Shown: positions 45,402 to 56,753 of the stretch, one piece after another
How the letters are laid out: each line of letters opens with the position of its first letter
How positions within the stretch are numbered: position 1 is the stretch's first letter
NCBI RefSeq assembly: GCF_030052815.1
Contig: NC_079502.1
Coordinates: 39,821,140 to 39,885,139 of the forward strand
From: Hevea brasiliensis
Lineage: Eukaryota; Streptophyta; Magnoliopsida; Malpighiales; Euphorbiaceae
Direction: 5' to 3'
Length of the DNA stretch: 64,000 nt
Made by a program: the position numbers and the translations under genes
Notes under the pieces: model-generated
Databases searched by the model: none
What the model was told of the DNA's origin: nothing
Seen by the model: only the letters and a program-made list of their open reading frames with translations

Positions 45402-45810
45402 CCCTTCAAGCATTTCCCACCTTTTATGTTAAAAGCTAAGTCCCACCTCCCAACCTAGGAGGAAACCCACTTGCTGGTAAGTACCTTGCCAAAAGCTGGC
45501 CTTCAAAAGCTATGCATGTGAAGTACACGCACCCGTCTAGTTGTTTAGACCAACTTCTGTCCACCCATTCTTGCTGACCATTTTGCTCGAGTCCGACAAC
45601 CCTTCACGGCTAGTGACCTTTACTAGAACTCTTCAAGGATAAGTTCTCATTCCTTGTAGTAGCTAATCTAGGTATTTCGAAAAAAAATGAAAAAGGAAAA
45701 AAAAAAAAAAAAGAATGTCCTTAAAAGGGGCAATTAACATCCATTTTTCATCCACACATTCCATCACCCTGACAGGATATGATTATGAAAATTATCTATA
45801 GTACCAAGCA

Positions 45811-46134
45811 ATGAAATTATGGTCATCATCCACTTTTGTTGCCTACGCAACACAACATGGTAATTCATTCGATTTATTGACACAGTCCTCATCTATTGAG
45901 CCATGGATTTTTCACTCTGGTGCCTCCGATCACATCTTTAGTAACAAAAATCTTTTCTCTTGTCTTAATTCTTCTTCAACCCTTTCTAAAGTTACCCTAG
46001 CTAATGGATCAAAAACTATAGTTAAAGGAACAGGTAAGGCTTGCGCTCTTCCTTTATTATCTTTAACCTCAGTTTTATTTGCACCCAAATGTCTTTATAA
46101 TTTGGTATCCATTAGTAAGTTAATAAACATCTAA
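45811..46134 (+). pseudogene. Copia protease region (18-kb element)
   Basis: The open frame carries the protease motif WIFHSGASDHIF (the usual Asp is His), TLANGSKTIVKGTGKA and LYNLVSISKLI. gag is not recognisable upstream, so it has been lost. A stop ends the frame before the pre-integrase block. Confidence 0.8.
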
Positions 46135-46192
46135 ATTGTTCTAGTACTTTCTTGGCTAACTCTATCCTTGTACAGGATCAAAGAACAAGAAA

Positions 46193-46285
46193 GATGATTG
46201 GAATAAGACACAGGGCTTGATTGGAATAGGACAAGAGTCACAAAGCTTGATTGGAATAGGATACGAGTCACAGGGCTTGTACTAG
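46193..46285 (+). repeat. Short tandem triplication
   Basis: A unit of about 30 bases containing GCTTGATTGGAATAGGA is present three times with small changes. It corresponds to the stretch before the pre-integrase domain (normally one MIG-GYES-like segment). Confidence 0.7.
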
Positions 46286-46439
46286 CTATCCAGTCCAAAT
46301 ATAAAACTATCACCTTTTGCTTCCACTTTTGCTGCCTCTCCTGATCTCCTTCACAGTAACCTAGGACACTCGAGTCTCCACATTATAAAATATGATTCCA
46401 AACCTTTCCAAACTATCTCATTTAGAGTGTGAGTCATGT

Positions 46440-47850
46440 AACTTTGGAAACAAACTCATATTTCTTTCCCAAAACCAATCAATAATAGGGCCACATCTAT
46501 GTTTGAAGTTGTTCATTCATATGTATGAGGCCCACGTCGTGTTAGCTCTAATCTAAATTTCTATTACTTTCTTACCTATATTAATGATTACTCTCATTGC
46601 AATTGGTTATTTCTCATGAAAAAATAGATCCGAGTTATTTTCCATCTTTCAAACCTTTTGTGTTGAAATCCGTAATCAGTTTGGTGTCTCAATTTACAAT
46701 GTCAATTGTGTTAGCTTGGGAAACAAACTCGTACTTCTTTCCCAAAATGGGTCAATAATAGGGCCACACTATGTTTGAAGTTGTTCATTCATATGTATGG
46801 GGTCCAAATCGTGTCAGCTCTAATATAGATTTCCATTATTTTGTAACTTTTATTGATAATTACTCTCGTTGCACTTGGTTATTTCTCATGAAAATTAAAT
46901 TTGACTTATTTTCTATCTTTCAAACCTTTTGTGCTGAAATCCGTAATCAGTTTGGTGTCTCAATCAAGAAATTAATTAGTGATAATGCCAAATATTATTT
47001 TACAACTTCTTTCTCCACATTTAGGTCTTTCGAGGGAATTCTTCATCAATCTTATTGTGCTCACACTCCTCAACAAAATGGAATAGCTTAAAGTAAAATT
47101 AAGCACCTAATTGAAACAACTCGCACATTACTCCATCACAATATTCCTCTCCATTTTTTAAGGGAATTCTATTCTTATTGCATGTTATATAATTAGTCAA
47201 ATGCCTATTTCTATATTGCAGAATAATAGCCCTCATTCAATCCTTTATCTAAATCAAAATCCTTTTCCACTTCATGAGTGTTTGGGTGTACTAGCTTTTG
47301 TTCACAATCTAATACCTGGGAAAGATAAACTTCAATCAAAATATGCTAAATGTGTTTTCCTAGGGTACCCAGGTCCCTAGAAAGGTTATAAATGCTATGA
47401 TGCAACTACAAAAAGATACTTTCTTCCGACAAGTGTAACCTTTTCGAGACCTCTCCATATTTCTTACACTAAACAACAATGCCTTCTCCATAGCTCTTCC
47501 CACTCCCATTCTTCTCCCTCCAAAGATTGTTCCTCCTCTTCAAGTTTACACTAGACATCCTCACTTAAACCTTTTACCTACTATCCCAATTAATGTTCCT
47601 TCTCATGATATAGGTCCACAGACTAATCACAATGACTCAATGCCTACTTTGATATCATCTCTTCCACCAATTAAGCCTTTAACAAACGATGTTACTCTTT
47701 CAATTGCTCTCTGAAACAGTACTCGTTCCACCTGAAAAGCCCTCATCCTATTTATAATTTCTGAGTTATCATTGTTTGTCACCTTTGTACCATGCTTTTA
47801 TTTCAAATTTAACTACTAGCAAAAGCAATGACTCATCTTGGTTGGCACCA
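46440..47850 (+). pseudogene. Copia integrase with tandem duplication (18-kb element)
   Basis: Integrase sequence (VVHSYVWGP, SRCTWLFLMK, HTPQQNGIA) is present, but 46447-46713 and 46717-46965 are two direct copies of the same part. The later part (47100-47850) is shifted and full of stops and ends at SSWLAPSYG-like tether sequence, where other DNA begins. Confidence 0.8.
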
Positions 47851-47855
47851 AGCTA

Positions 47856-47925
47856 TGGTCAGTGTTATTAAGGCGGGAGGCAATACTAAGGCGACGGGAT
47901 ACCCTAAGTAAAAAAGTATTGGAAT
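47856..47925. repeat. Fragment of an AGGCGC-type element
   Basis: AGTGTTATTAAGGCGGGAGG and the following GGCGA motifs resemble the end of the hAT-type element at 55012. It marks the border between the copia and the nested gypsy sequence. Confidence 0.35.
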
Positions 47926-48117
47926 CTCAATCCTTACATTCAAGGGATTATTATTTCTTTCTCCCAATGTATATCTTGTTTCTTATTTGTATAAGTTTCC
48001 ATTAAATTAAATTTCCTTGTAATGGTAAGAATCTTGTATATAAATAGGCATATGCACAAAGTCATTGAAACATATGAAAAATACAAAAATTTCTCTCAAA
48101 TACATTAATTTTATTGT
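47925..48117 (+). repeat. Probable LTR end before the chromodomain gypsy
   Basis: A TATA-like TATATAAATAGGC (about 48034) and a primer-binding site TGGTATCAGAGC at about 48118 indicate an LTR ending near 48117. It does not match the sequence after the polyprotein at 61516, so the pairing of LTRs is unresolved. Confidence 0.5.
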
Positions 48118-48439
48118 GGTATCAGAGCTTTTGATTCATTAGGGTAGGCTTTAGTATTGTCAATCGGTACTGTTCATCAGCACTATTCACAGCACATGGA
48201 CCTCTGACTTTTGCAACTGTTCGTGTGTTACACTTCTACCCAGCCATTCACCTTGAGGTTGAAATGTAGAACCCACCAAATTTGGTTTCTGCAATGAATT
48301 TTGCTTTGGCATTTGAGAAGAAACAATAGTTGACTCGATCAGACATGTGACGAGTAATTACAATAGGATCTCTTCAACATTCTACAACAATATCTGTTGG
48401 GAACTAAAACCGCGAATCTAAGGGAAGTATAAGCAGAGT

Positions 48440-48748
48440 GGCTTCAAATGCAGGAAGAACTTCAACTCCATTTGACAAACATCTGAGTCGGGCAAAAATG
48501 GTTGAACATTGTACAAATGGACTTTGTTACAACTATGATGAGCTGTATTCCTTCAACCATTGATGCAAGAAACTATTCTTGATAGAATTGGAGGATCCAA
48601 GACCACCAGATGAAGCATCTGATGACTTGGAAGTTAGAGAACCTGAAATTTCATTGCATGCTATCACCGGTATGCAACATTCTCAAACTATGCAACATTC
48701 TCAAACCATGATTGGAAATTATTCTTCAACTGTCCTGGATGTTAACAT
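48440..48748 (+). pseudogene. Chromodomain gypsy: gag C-terminus
   Basis: The translation has GLCYNYDEL (a knuckle with one Cys changed to Tyr), KKLFLIELEDPRPPDEASDD and EISLHAITG, typical of the gag-protease junction in plant chromoviruses. A TGA-type stop breaks the knuckle at about 48562. The RTE copy at 48749 interrupts it. Confidence 0.8.
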
Positions 48749-50907
48749 CAAGTCAACATCGGTTGGTCTTGGATGTCAAGTTTAGGAACAATTCAAGTAA
48801 GGTCAGAAGAAATAGTGTAACTCGAACAAAGTGGTGGGAGTTCAAAGGAGTAAAGCAGGTGAAGTTCAAAAATGAGCTTCTCAAGTCCGAAGTATGGTTG
48901 CTGGATATGGAGGCCAATGATATGTGGATACAGATGGCATCAAATATTAGAGAAGTAGCTAGAAAAGTACTTGGAGAGTCTAAAGGACATGGACCACCCT
49001 CAAAAGAGAGATGGTGGTGGAATGAGGAAGTATAAAAGGCAGTAAAGAGAAAAAGGGAATGGTATAAGAAATTACCTAAATGTGATAATAATGAGGCATG
49101 TGAACAGTACAAGATAGCAAAGAAAGAGGCAAAAAAGACAGTTAGTCAAGCAAGAGCACAGGCCTTTGAAAAGTTATATGAGAAACTTGAAACTAAAGAA
49201 GGGGAGAAAGATATTTATAGATTAGCAAGGAGGAGAGAAAGGAAACATCAAGATCTCAATCAAGCAAGTTGCATTAAGGATAAAGAAGGAAAAGTGTTGG
49301 TGAAAGATGAGGACATTAAAAAAAGATGGAGAAATTATTTTAATGATCTCTTTCATGATAGTCAAAATGGTAATAGCATGAATATAGACTATAGAACAAT
49401 AGAAAAGAATGTGAATTATACTAGAATGATTAGATCTTTAGAAGTAAAGGAAGTACTTAAGAGAATAAAGTGGGTAAAGCCTATGGACCCGATGAAATAC
49501 CATTTGTAGTGTGAAAGTGTTTGGGAGATATGAGAGTGGCATGGTTAACTAAATTATTTAATAAAATTCTAAACTCAAAGAAAATGCCGGATGAATGGAG
49601 GAGGAGTATTTTAGTACCTATTTTTAAAAATGAGGGAGACATACAGAGTTGCTCAAACTATAGGGGAATTAAACTCATGAGCCATACTATAAAGTTGTGG
49701 AAGAGAGTTGTGGAGCATCGACTACATCATGATACTTCTATCTCTCTCAATAAATTTGGTTTCATGCCCGGTCGTTCAACTATGGAAGCGATCTTTCCCA
49801 TTATAAGCTTGATGGAGAAATATAGAGATGTGAAGAAAGATCTACACATGGTTTTTATTGATTTGGAGAAGGCTTATGATAGTGTTCCAAGAGATATCTT
49901 ATGGAATGTGTTAGAACAAACGAGAGTATCTATTAGGTACATACAAGTGTTAAAAGATATGTATGAAGGAGCAACTACTATTATGCGCACAGTGGGAGGG
50001 GACACAAGAGATTTTCCGATTTCAATTGGATTACACCAAGGATCAGCCAAAAGCCCTTACCTTTTTACATTAGTTTTAGATGAATTGACGAAACATATAC
50101 AAGAGAGTATTCCTTGGTGCATGATGTTTGCGGATGATATTGTTCTGATAGATGAGACACGAGAAAGAGTCAATAGAAAGCTAGAGCTTTAGAGAAGTAC
50201 TCTAGAGTCAAATGGTTTTAAGTTAAGTAGAACGAAGACAGAATACATGCATTGCAAGTTCAGTGAAGGCCAAACTGGTGATAGGGAAGGAGTTAGTATG
50301 AATGGAGTGGTACTGTCCCAAAGCAATCACTTTAAATATCTAGGCTCACTCCTTCAAGTAGATGAGGGATGTGAGGAGGATGTTAATCATAGGATTAAAG
50401 CCGGATGGTTGAAGTGGAGACAGTGCCACGGGAGTTTTATGTGATCGTAAGATTCCCAATAAGTTGAAAGGAAAATTTTACCGTACAGCTATACGACCGG
50501 CTATGTTATATGGTAGTGAGTGTTGGGCACTGAAAGAGTCGTATGCGTCTAAGATAAGAGTTGCAGAGATGAGAATGTTAAGGTAGATAAGTGGCCACAC
50601 CAGACTAGATAAAGTCCGTAATGTGAGTATTAGAGAAAAGGTAGTGGTGCCAATTGAAGATAAGTTGAGAGAAGGGAGATTAAGGTGGTTTGGTCATGTG
50701 AAGCGTAGACATACGGAGGCTCCAATAAGACAAGTAGAGCACATTAAGTTAGAGGATAGAAAGAAAAAAAGGGGTAGACCTAAATTGACTTGGAGGAGAG
50801 TAGTACAACATGACCTAGAAGCATTATACATTTCTGAGGATTTAACCCAAAATCGTTTAGAGTGGAGAAAACAAATCCATATAGCTGATCCCAAATTGTT
50901 GGAATAA
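48749..50907 (+). pseudogene. RTE reverse transcriptase, second copy
   Basis: Frames 48712-49035, 49294-49509, 49521-50192, 50247-50444 and 50623-50907 carry the reverse transcriptase blocks: NYRGIKLMSH, FGFMPGRSTMEAIFP, MVFIDLEKAYDSVP, GLHQGSAKSPYLF, FADDIVLI and KKRGRPKLTW. Frameshifts lie near 49470, 50420 and 50640. The PDEIP motif is damaged. Unlike copy 1 it has both stops and indels. Confidence 0.92.
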
Positions 50908-50944
50908 AGGCTTAGTTGAGTTAAGTTGAGTTGAATTGAGTCCT
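48749..50944 (+). mobile_element. Second RTE LINE copy, 5' truncated
   Basis: It matches 32355-34557 of the first copy, ends in a GTTGA tail, and interrupts the gypsy protease. TCCTGG occurs on both sides (48736 area and 50941), a possible remnant of the duplication. The two RTE copies are similar but not identical. Confidence 0.9.
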
Positions 50945-51727
50945 GGTGGATTATAAAAGCACTCACAATTTCATTAGTGCCGCAACGGCTGTCACTTAGT
51001 TGGAAATTCCAGGTCTCCAGCGAGCGAGGCTAAAGATTTCGGTGGTTAATGGAGAAAATGTGCCACATTTGCATCGTAGTCACCTTACAGGTTGATCAAG
51101 AACTTTTTACTGCTAATTTTTATGTAATTCCTTTGGGTGGTTTTGATGTTGTGTTGGGTGTCAAGTAGCTAAAAACCCTAGGACCAATTCTTTGGGACTT
51201 TGATTCTCTTACCATGAGTTTTAGTTGAAGGATCAACAGGTTGTTCTCTAAGGCCTATGACCCAATCAAGACCCGCATCTGCATTTGTTGAATGGCAATA
51301 CCTCTTTTAAAGTGATGTTGGAGAAATTATTGGCCGAATTTCCAAATCTATTTCAAGATCCCACGGGATTACCTCCTATTAAAAATTTTGATCACTGTAT
51401 CTGTCTTCTTCCAGGATCAAGACTTACGGTGGTGCGGCCTTATCATTATCCTCATTTGCAAAAGAATGAGATAAAGAGACAATGTGAAGCCATGTTACAA
51501 TAGGAAATCATCCGCCCCAATCCTTCACCATTCTCATCTCCAATACTATTGGTTCGTAAGCAAGATTGCATATAGAGATTTTATGTGGACTATAGAGAAT
51601 TAAACACCCGTATTGTGGAAGACAAGTTCCCGATTCCAATGGTGGACGAGTTGCTAGACGAGTTACATGGCTCTAAATACTTAACCAAATTGGATTTCAA
51701 ATCAGGCTATCATCAAATCCGAATGGA
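50945..51727 (+). pseudogene. Chromodomain gypsy: protease and N-terminal reverse transcriptase
   Basis: It resumes at the protease active site (VDYKSTHNFISAATAV, the usual DSGST changed to DYKST) and continues to the pre-RT stretch DPTGLPPIKNFDHCI and the reverse transcriptase start DYRELNTRIVEDKFPIP and [12 protein letters not shown]. The insertion at 51728 cuts it right after RM. Confidence 0.88.
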
Positions 51728-53810
51728 TGATATACTTGTATCATATAGGTATTTTAAAACACTATTGTATTGCATTTCATAGCATTTAGGTAGTGAATTG
51801 CATACATTTTACTTAATTTTATTAGTTTTTGTTAATTTTGTAAATATCTGCTTAATTTAATTTTTTTTCATATCTTTTTAGGTGTTTTAAAGAAGATCCA
51901 AGTCATGGAAGTCGATTGGACAAGTTTGGAAAACAGGAAAAGCAAGAAGGGTTGCTGCATAACATTACATGGGTCATGTAAGCATTAAGCTTGACCCGTG
52001 TAACTCCCTGGCCAAGAGAAATTGAAGAAGGCATGGAGAAATCACAGTACACGAGTCATGCAATAGACCCGTGTAACTTTCTAGTAGTCAAAACCTAAAG
52101 AACCGTGGAGAGATCACAGTGCACGGACCGTGTTAATTGCCTCGTGCAACCTTCCTACCCCCGCGTAACCTGTTGTCTCCCTCAAATACAAAACATGAAG
52201 TAGTCCAGAGACTTGCACTGCCTAGGGCCATGTAGTGCCACACGAGCCATGTACTTTACCACATAAAGACTTCTTTTTTGATCTAAATTCCCTTTCACTC
52301 ATTCTAAACAGACTTCTACAGCTTTTGAGACTCTGAAACAGGATAAATTTTGATAACTGTCCCTGTACTTATCTAGTTGTAAAATTACAGTCCCTCAACT
52401 TAAAAATGTAAGATAAAACCCCATCAACTTTCAAATTTTGCACAGTAAAATCTCTCTAACCTCCAATTACCAGTTTTGATTAGACGACGGCACAGGCCAG
52501 TTTGAGATAGAACTTAGTCAGTATTTCTCTTTTCTCACTCAAGCCATGTGTAAATTGAATCATTTTTCTCTTTATAAATAGAATAATTTTTCATGCATAA
52601 AAAGAATAATTTTACACTTTGCATAAGAGAGGAGAGAGAAATGTTGACTAAGTGCCATGCGTGAACTATTTACATCAATTTCTAACTGAAAAATCAGTAA
52701 TTGAAAGTCAGAGGGATTTTACTGTGCAAAATTTGAGAGTTTAAGGAGTTTTATGTCACATTTTAAAGTTAAAGGACTGTAGTATTACAACTATACAAGT
52801 TCAGGGACAGTTATTGAAATTTATCCCTCTGAAACATTACTCTGATGCACCTAATATAAGTAGTAGAAGACCGAAACATGCCAATGAGTTAGTTTTTAGT
52901 TTGAAGAGTTCACCTTACATACAAACCCTAGTTATCTAAGCAATTTGGAGAGAATCTGCATCAAGCTCAAGGAGAAAGACTCTCAACTGAAGTTCCAAAA
53001 GTTCATGGCTGCAGATCTTTGTCCTAGATTCTTTTGTTATATTTCTTCAGATTGTCTTATGTTATTTTACTTTTATTTCAGTATGCTTGTTAAACTCACT
53101 ATGTGTGAGTAGTTTGTTTAATTCTATGATTAGGAAAGTAGCACTTTCAATTTCTATTATAGATATATACTAAGGTTATTTAATAGATTTGAGTTTTGTT
53201 CTTTGATTCAATATTCTGTACTCTTAATGCATGTTATATGTTGGCACCACTTAGTAATGATATAAGATACTAATTGAAGAATTGAAAGGTAAAAGTTAGT
53301 ATTGGAAATCAGAATTTTGAACCTAAGAAATCTGACTTAGAGATAGGATAAAATTGTTTGTGGAATCTCATAATTAATCAAAGAGTTTAACATGTTTTCA
53401 TTAAGATTGATCGCCATGAAAGTAGGGTTCAGGCTAATTAAAATATACCTTAAGTGCCTTGAGAGAGGATTTAAGATATCTTAGGATTAGTTTCCATCAA
53501 AGTAACAATTCTCAATCTATTAAATAGGTAAGGTTAAGTCCATAATAAGGTTGATATGTGAAATCTTAATTCTAGAATTGTTTTAGCTAATTGATTTCTA
53601 AATTTAAATTTATTACTTTGTTTCCCTTTAATTCTCAAGATCTATGTTAGTTTAGATTTAAATCCTCAACATATTCAATAGTCTAAACAGTCAAAGTTGT
53701 TGTTTAGGTTGGTACTTATGCCTATAAATTTCTTATGGAAATTATACTTTACTCACTACTGTATTACTTGTTCGTGATCCGTGCACTTGTGAGTTATAAA
53801 CCAGCAAACA
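51728..53810. repeat. Large solo LTR (about 1.6 kb plus a MITE)
   Basis: The insert begins TGATATACTTG and ends CAGCAAACA, flanked by ATGGA (51723-51727, 53811-53815). Removing it restores the reverse transcriptase frame (QIRM, then [14 protein letters not shown]). It encodes nothing. GACCCGTGTAA and ACACGAG-type motifs recur, as in long LTRs of plant Tat/Athila-like elements (inference). A Mutator-type MITE sits inside at 52341-52826. Confidence 0.85.
52341..52826. mobile_element. Mutator-type MITE, copy 2
   Basis: It has the same ends as 41703-42189 (GGATAAATTTTGATAACTGT and inverse) and is flanked by the exact 10-base duplication CTCTGAAACA (52331-52340, 52827-52836). It is nested in the solo LTR. 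Confidence 0.92.
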
Positions 53811-53815
53811 ATGGA

Positions 53816-54080
53816 CTAGACTGACATTGAGGAAACTGCATTTCAAACTCATCATGGACACTTCGAGTTCCTTGTCATGCCATTTGGCCTCACCAATGCA
53901 CCTTCAACTTTTCAAGCGTTGATGAATGAAGTGTTTCAGCCTTACTTACATAAGTTTGTTTTAGTTTTCTTCGATGATACATTGCTATATAGCAAGTCAT
54001 GAGTAGAGCATTTACAGCACATTCGGGTAGTTTTTGAACCATTGTGATCTCACTATTTATTTCTTAAGAAATCCAAATTA
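53816..54080 (+). pseudogene. Chromodomain gypsy: reverse transcriptase, second part
   Basis: It continues with [20 protein letters not shown] and FFDDTLLYS (usually FFDDILIYS), then EHLQHIRVVFE and FLKKSK. After about 54080 the sequence is replaced by a palindrome-rich block. Confidence 0.88.
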
Positions 54081-54300
54081 TGGCCAAATTACAGCCCCAT
54101 TGATGAGCTTATTTGTGAAAGAGTGGTAGAAAAATCTTCAAAGTAACGGCCATTACCGTTATCGTTATGTAACGGCGTAACGGCCGTTACAGCTACAACT
54201 CCTTGTTTGCTTGTAAATAACAGCCTCATGGATAACAGCACCCTTCAAAATTTGTAAATAACAGCCTTTATGTTACATAACGGCCGTTATTTAAAACCAT
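54081..54300. repeat. TAACGGCCGTTA palindrome-rich insertion
   Basis: The block contains GTAACGGCGTAACGGCCGTTAC, near its end ACATAACGGCCGTTATT, and several AAATAACAGCC motifs in both orientations. It replaces about 150 codons between reverse transcriptase and RNase H. It may be a small transposon; no duplication was found. Confidence 0.5.
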
Positions 54301-55011
54301 GCTCTCTAGATCTCCTATTCTACAATAATCAAATTTCGAAGAGGAGTTCGTGACAGAATGTGATGCATTGGATGTAGGCATTGGCGTAATTCTGCATCAA
54401 AATGGGGATCCCATTACTTTTTTCAATTGGAAGTTAGCTAACGACATTTTAAATTGCCTGCATATGAAAGAGAGTTGATCGGGTTAGCTAAAGCAGTGCA
54501 ACATTAGAGACAATCGGGTTTTCTTAATTCGCACCGATCATTATAGTCTCAAATATTTGTTAGAACAATAACTCACTACTTCTCCTCAGCAACATTGGAT
54601 CAGTAGATTATTAGGTTTTGATTTTCTCGTTGAATACAAATCCAGATATGTAAACAAAGTAGCAGATGCTTTGTCCCAGCAAGACAGTGAGAATAGTGTC
54701 TTATGTGCTATTTCACAGCTGCTAGTGCTTCTGTTTGATGCTATTCGAACTGAAATTAACGCTAAAAATTCTTTAAAAGAGCTTCAAACTCAAGTTGAAC
54801 GAGAGGAGTTAGGGTCAGTTTGGACAGTCCAGGAAGGGCTGATTCTTTATAAAAGATGCATTTATTTAATGCCAACTTCTCCTTTAATTCCTTCTATTCT
54901 ATCAGTAGTGCACAATAGCACTCATTAAGGGATTGAAAAGACCTGCCAACGAATTAAAAGAGATTTCTTTTGGAACGAATTGAAGTATTATATTCAGGAT
55001 TTTGTAGAAGC
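54301..55011 (+). pseudogene. Chromodomain gypsy: RNase H and linker to integrase
   Basis: Recognisable parts: FVTECDALDVGIGVIL, IRTDHYSLKYLLEQ, QQHWISRLLGFDF and KVADALSQQDSE, then the linker (frame 54671-54928) and the zinc-finger start (VVHNSTH, GIEKTCQRIKRDFFW). Frameshifts near 54460 and stops are present. Confidence 0.85.
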
Positions 55012-55464
55012 CATAATTATTAAAGGCTCAAGGCGCACTAAGGCGCCAAGAAATCTTAGAGCCTAGGCGCAAGGCACAAAGCGCAGGTGAGCGCCTAAGC
55101 AAGGTGAGGCGCAAAAGTAAAAAATTTAAATAATCCATAAAAGTCACAGGCGCAAAGCGCAGGCGGGCGCCTGAGCAAGGTGAGTCACAAAAGTAAAAAA
55201 TTTAAATAATCCATAAAACTCAAATAAATGTGATGCTTTTCTCCTTTTTTTTTTTTTTGGCATATATCTTGAATTGAGTTTGCTAGTTTAGTAGTCTTTT
55301 CTGCCAAAAAGAGTGCTCGCTAAAAATGAAAATAAAGAAAGCATGCCTTTCTAGAACCTTGTGCCTGGAACAAAGGCGCACACCTAGGCGCATAAGGCGC
55401 TAAGATTCGAGTCTGGTCAGCCTTGAGCCAGAGGCTTACCTAAGGTGCGCCTTTAATAACTATG
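55012..55464. mobile_element. AGGCGC-rich hAT-type MITE
   Basis: The ends CATAATTATTAAAGGC and (inverted) CATAGTTATTAAAGGC are inverted repeats. They are flanked by GTAGAAGC and GTTGAAGC (55004-55011, 55465-55472; one mismatch), an 8-base duplication. The body is packed with GGCGC and GCGCC motifs and a direct repeat of about 70 bases (55075 and 55145). It interrupts the integrase zinc finger. Confidence 0.8.
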
Positions 55465-55749
55465 GTTGAAGCATGCACAGATTGTCAAAAAAACAAGGCC
55501 GACAATTTGCATCCTACAAGTCTCCTTCAACCTTTGATAATTTCGCATCAAATATGGGCAAATATTTCTATGGATTTTATCAATGGATTACCGAAATCAT
55601 ATGGGAAATCTATTTTGTTTGTTGTTGTTGATCAATTTTCAAAAATGGCTCATTTCATTCCTATGGCTCATCCTTATTCAACTATTAGTGTGGCACGTCT
55701 TCTTTCAACATATTATTCATTTGCATGGATGTCCTGAGTCTATGGTTTG
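55465..55749 (+). pseudogene. Chromodomain gypsy: integrase zinc finger end and core start
   Basis: It reads VEACTDCQKNKAD, SMDFINGLPKSYGKS and [15 protein letters not shown]. The core is cut after LHGCPESMV by the copia insertion at 55750 and resumes at 60570. Confidence 0.88.
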
Positions 55750-55926
55750 TGTAGAAAGAAATGATTCTCATTGATTTCAATTAATCTGTATATGGGTATA
55801 TATATACAATTTATTCCTATAATTGTGTTCTACTAATTAGGAAGAAATCCTAAATAAGAAATCCTAAATAGGAATAATAATATAGTGATTGACTTTCCAT
55901 GACATAGTGATCGACTTTCCATAACA
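55750..55926 (-). repeat. 3' LTR of the minus-strand copia
   Basis: It starts (minus strand) TGTTATGGAAAGTCGATC and ends TTTCTACA, followed by target copy GTTTG in plus orientation on the left. A short repeat of GTGATTGACTTTCCAT.ACA occurs twice. Confidence 0.9.
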
Positions 55927-55933
55927 CTCCCCC

Positions 55934-56660
55934 TCAAGTTGGAGCATAGATGTTAATCATGCCCAACTTATTACAAATGTAGTCAATCCTAGCTCCATTC
56001 AGAACTTTTGTGAAAATATCTCCTAACTGCTCTCCAGTTTTGATGTGTCCTGTTGAGATGATCTGTTGTTGAATCTTTTCACGAATAAAGTGACAATCAA
56101 TCTCAATATGTTTGGTCCGCTCATGAAACACCGGATTAGAAGCAATATGAAGAGCAGCTTGATTATCACACCACAATTTCGCAGCGAGGAGGTCTTAAAA
56201 CCTGTCTCATCTAGTAATTGAAGTATCCACATTACCTCACATACTGATTGTGCCATGGCTCTGTATTCGGATTCAGCACTAGATCGAGAAACTACACTCT
56301 GCTTCTTGCTTCTCCAAGACACCAAATTTCCTCCCATAAAAACACAATATCCAGTAGTTGACCTCCTGTCAACCTTAGATCCAGCCCAGTCGGCATCTAA
56401 AAAACATTCAACATTCAAATGCCCATGATTACCATATAGCAAACCTCTTCCTGGAACACCCTTCAGATAACACAAGATTTGTTCCAAGGCTTCCCAATGA
56501 GCAACAGTTGGGGAAGACATAAACTGACTTACCATACTAACGGCATAAGCAATGTCAGGACGAGTGACTGTAAAGTAGTTCAATTTTCCTACCAATCTCC
56601 TATATCTCTCTGGATCTTCAAACAACTCACTATCCCACCTACTTGATTTGTAAAGTTGGA
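55934..56660 (-). pseudogene. Copia RNase H (minus-strand element)
   Basis: Blocks: RRLVGKLNYFTVTRPDIAYA, FLDADWAGSKVDRRSTTGY, KKQSVVSRSSAESEYRAMAQ, then [20 protein letters not shown] and [10 protein letters not shown], and the C-terminus INIYAPT. One frameshift near 56180 separates the last part, and a gap near 56640 separates it from the reverse transcriptase frame. Confidence 0.92.
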
Positions 56661-56753
56661 GTCATTGGTGCGCTACAAGGCTTAGCACCTAATTTTCCTG
56701 TCTCTGTCAATAGATCGAGGACATATTTTCTTTGAGACAAGAAAATACCCTTC

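Noticed and set aside
45151..45432. 93-codon plus-strand frame
   Set aside because: It is generated by the CGGTT repeats of the hAT-type element.
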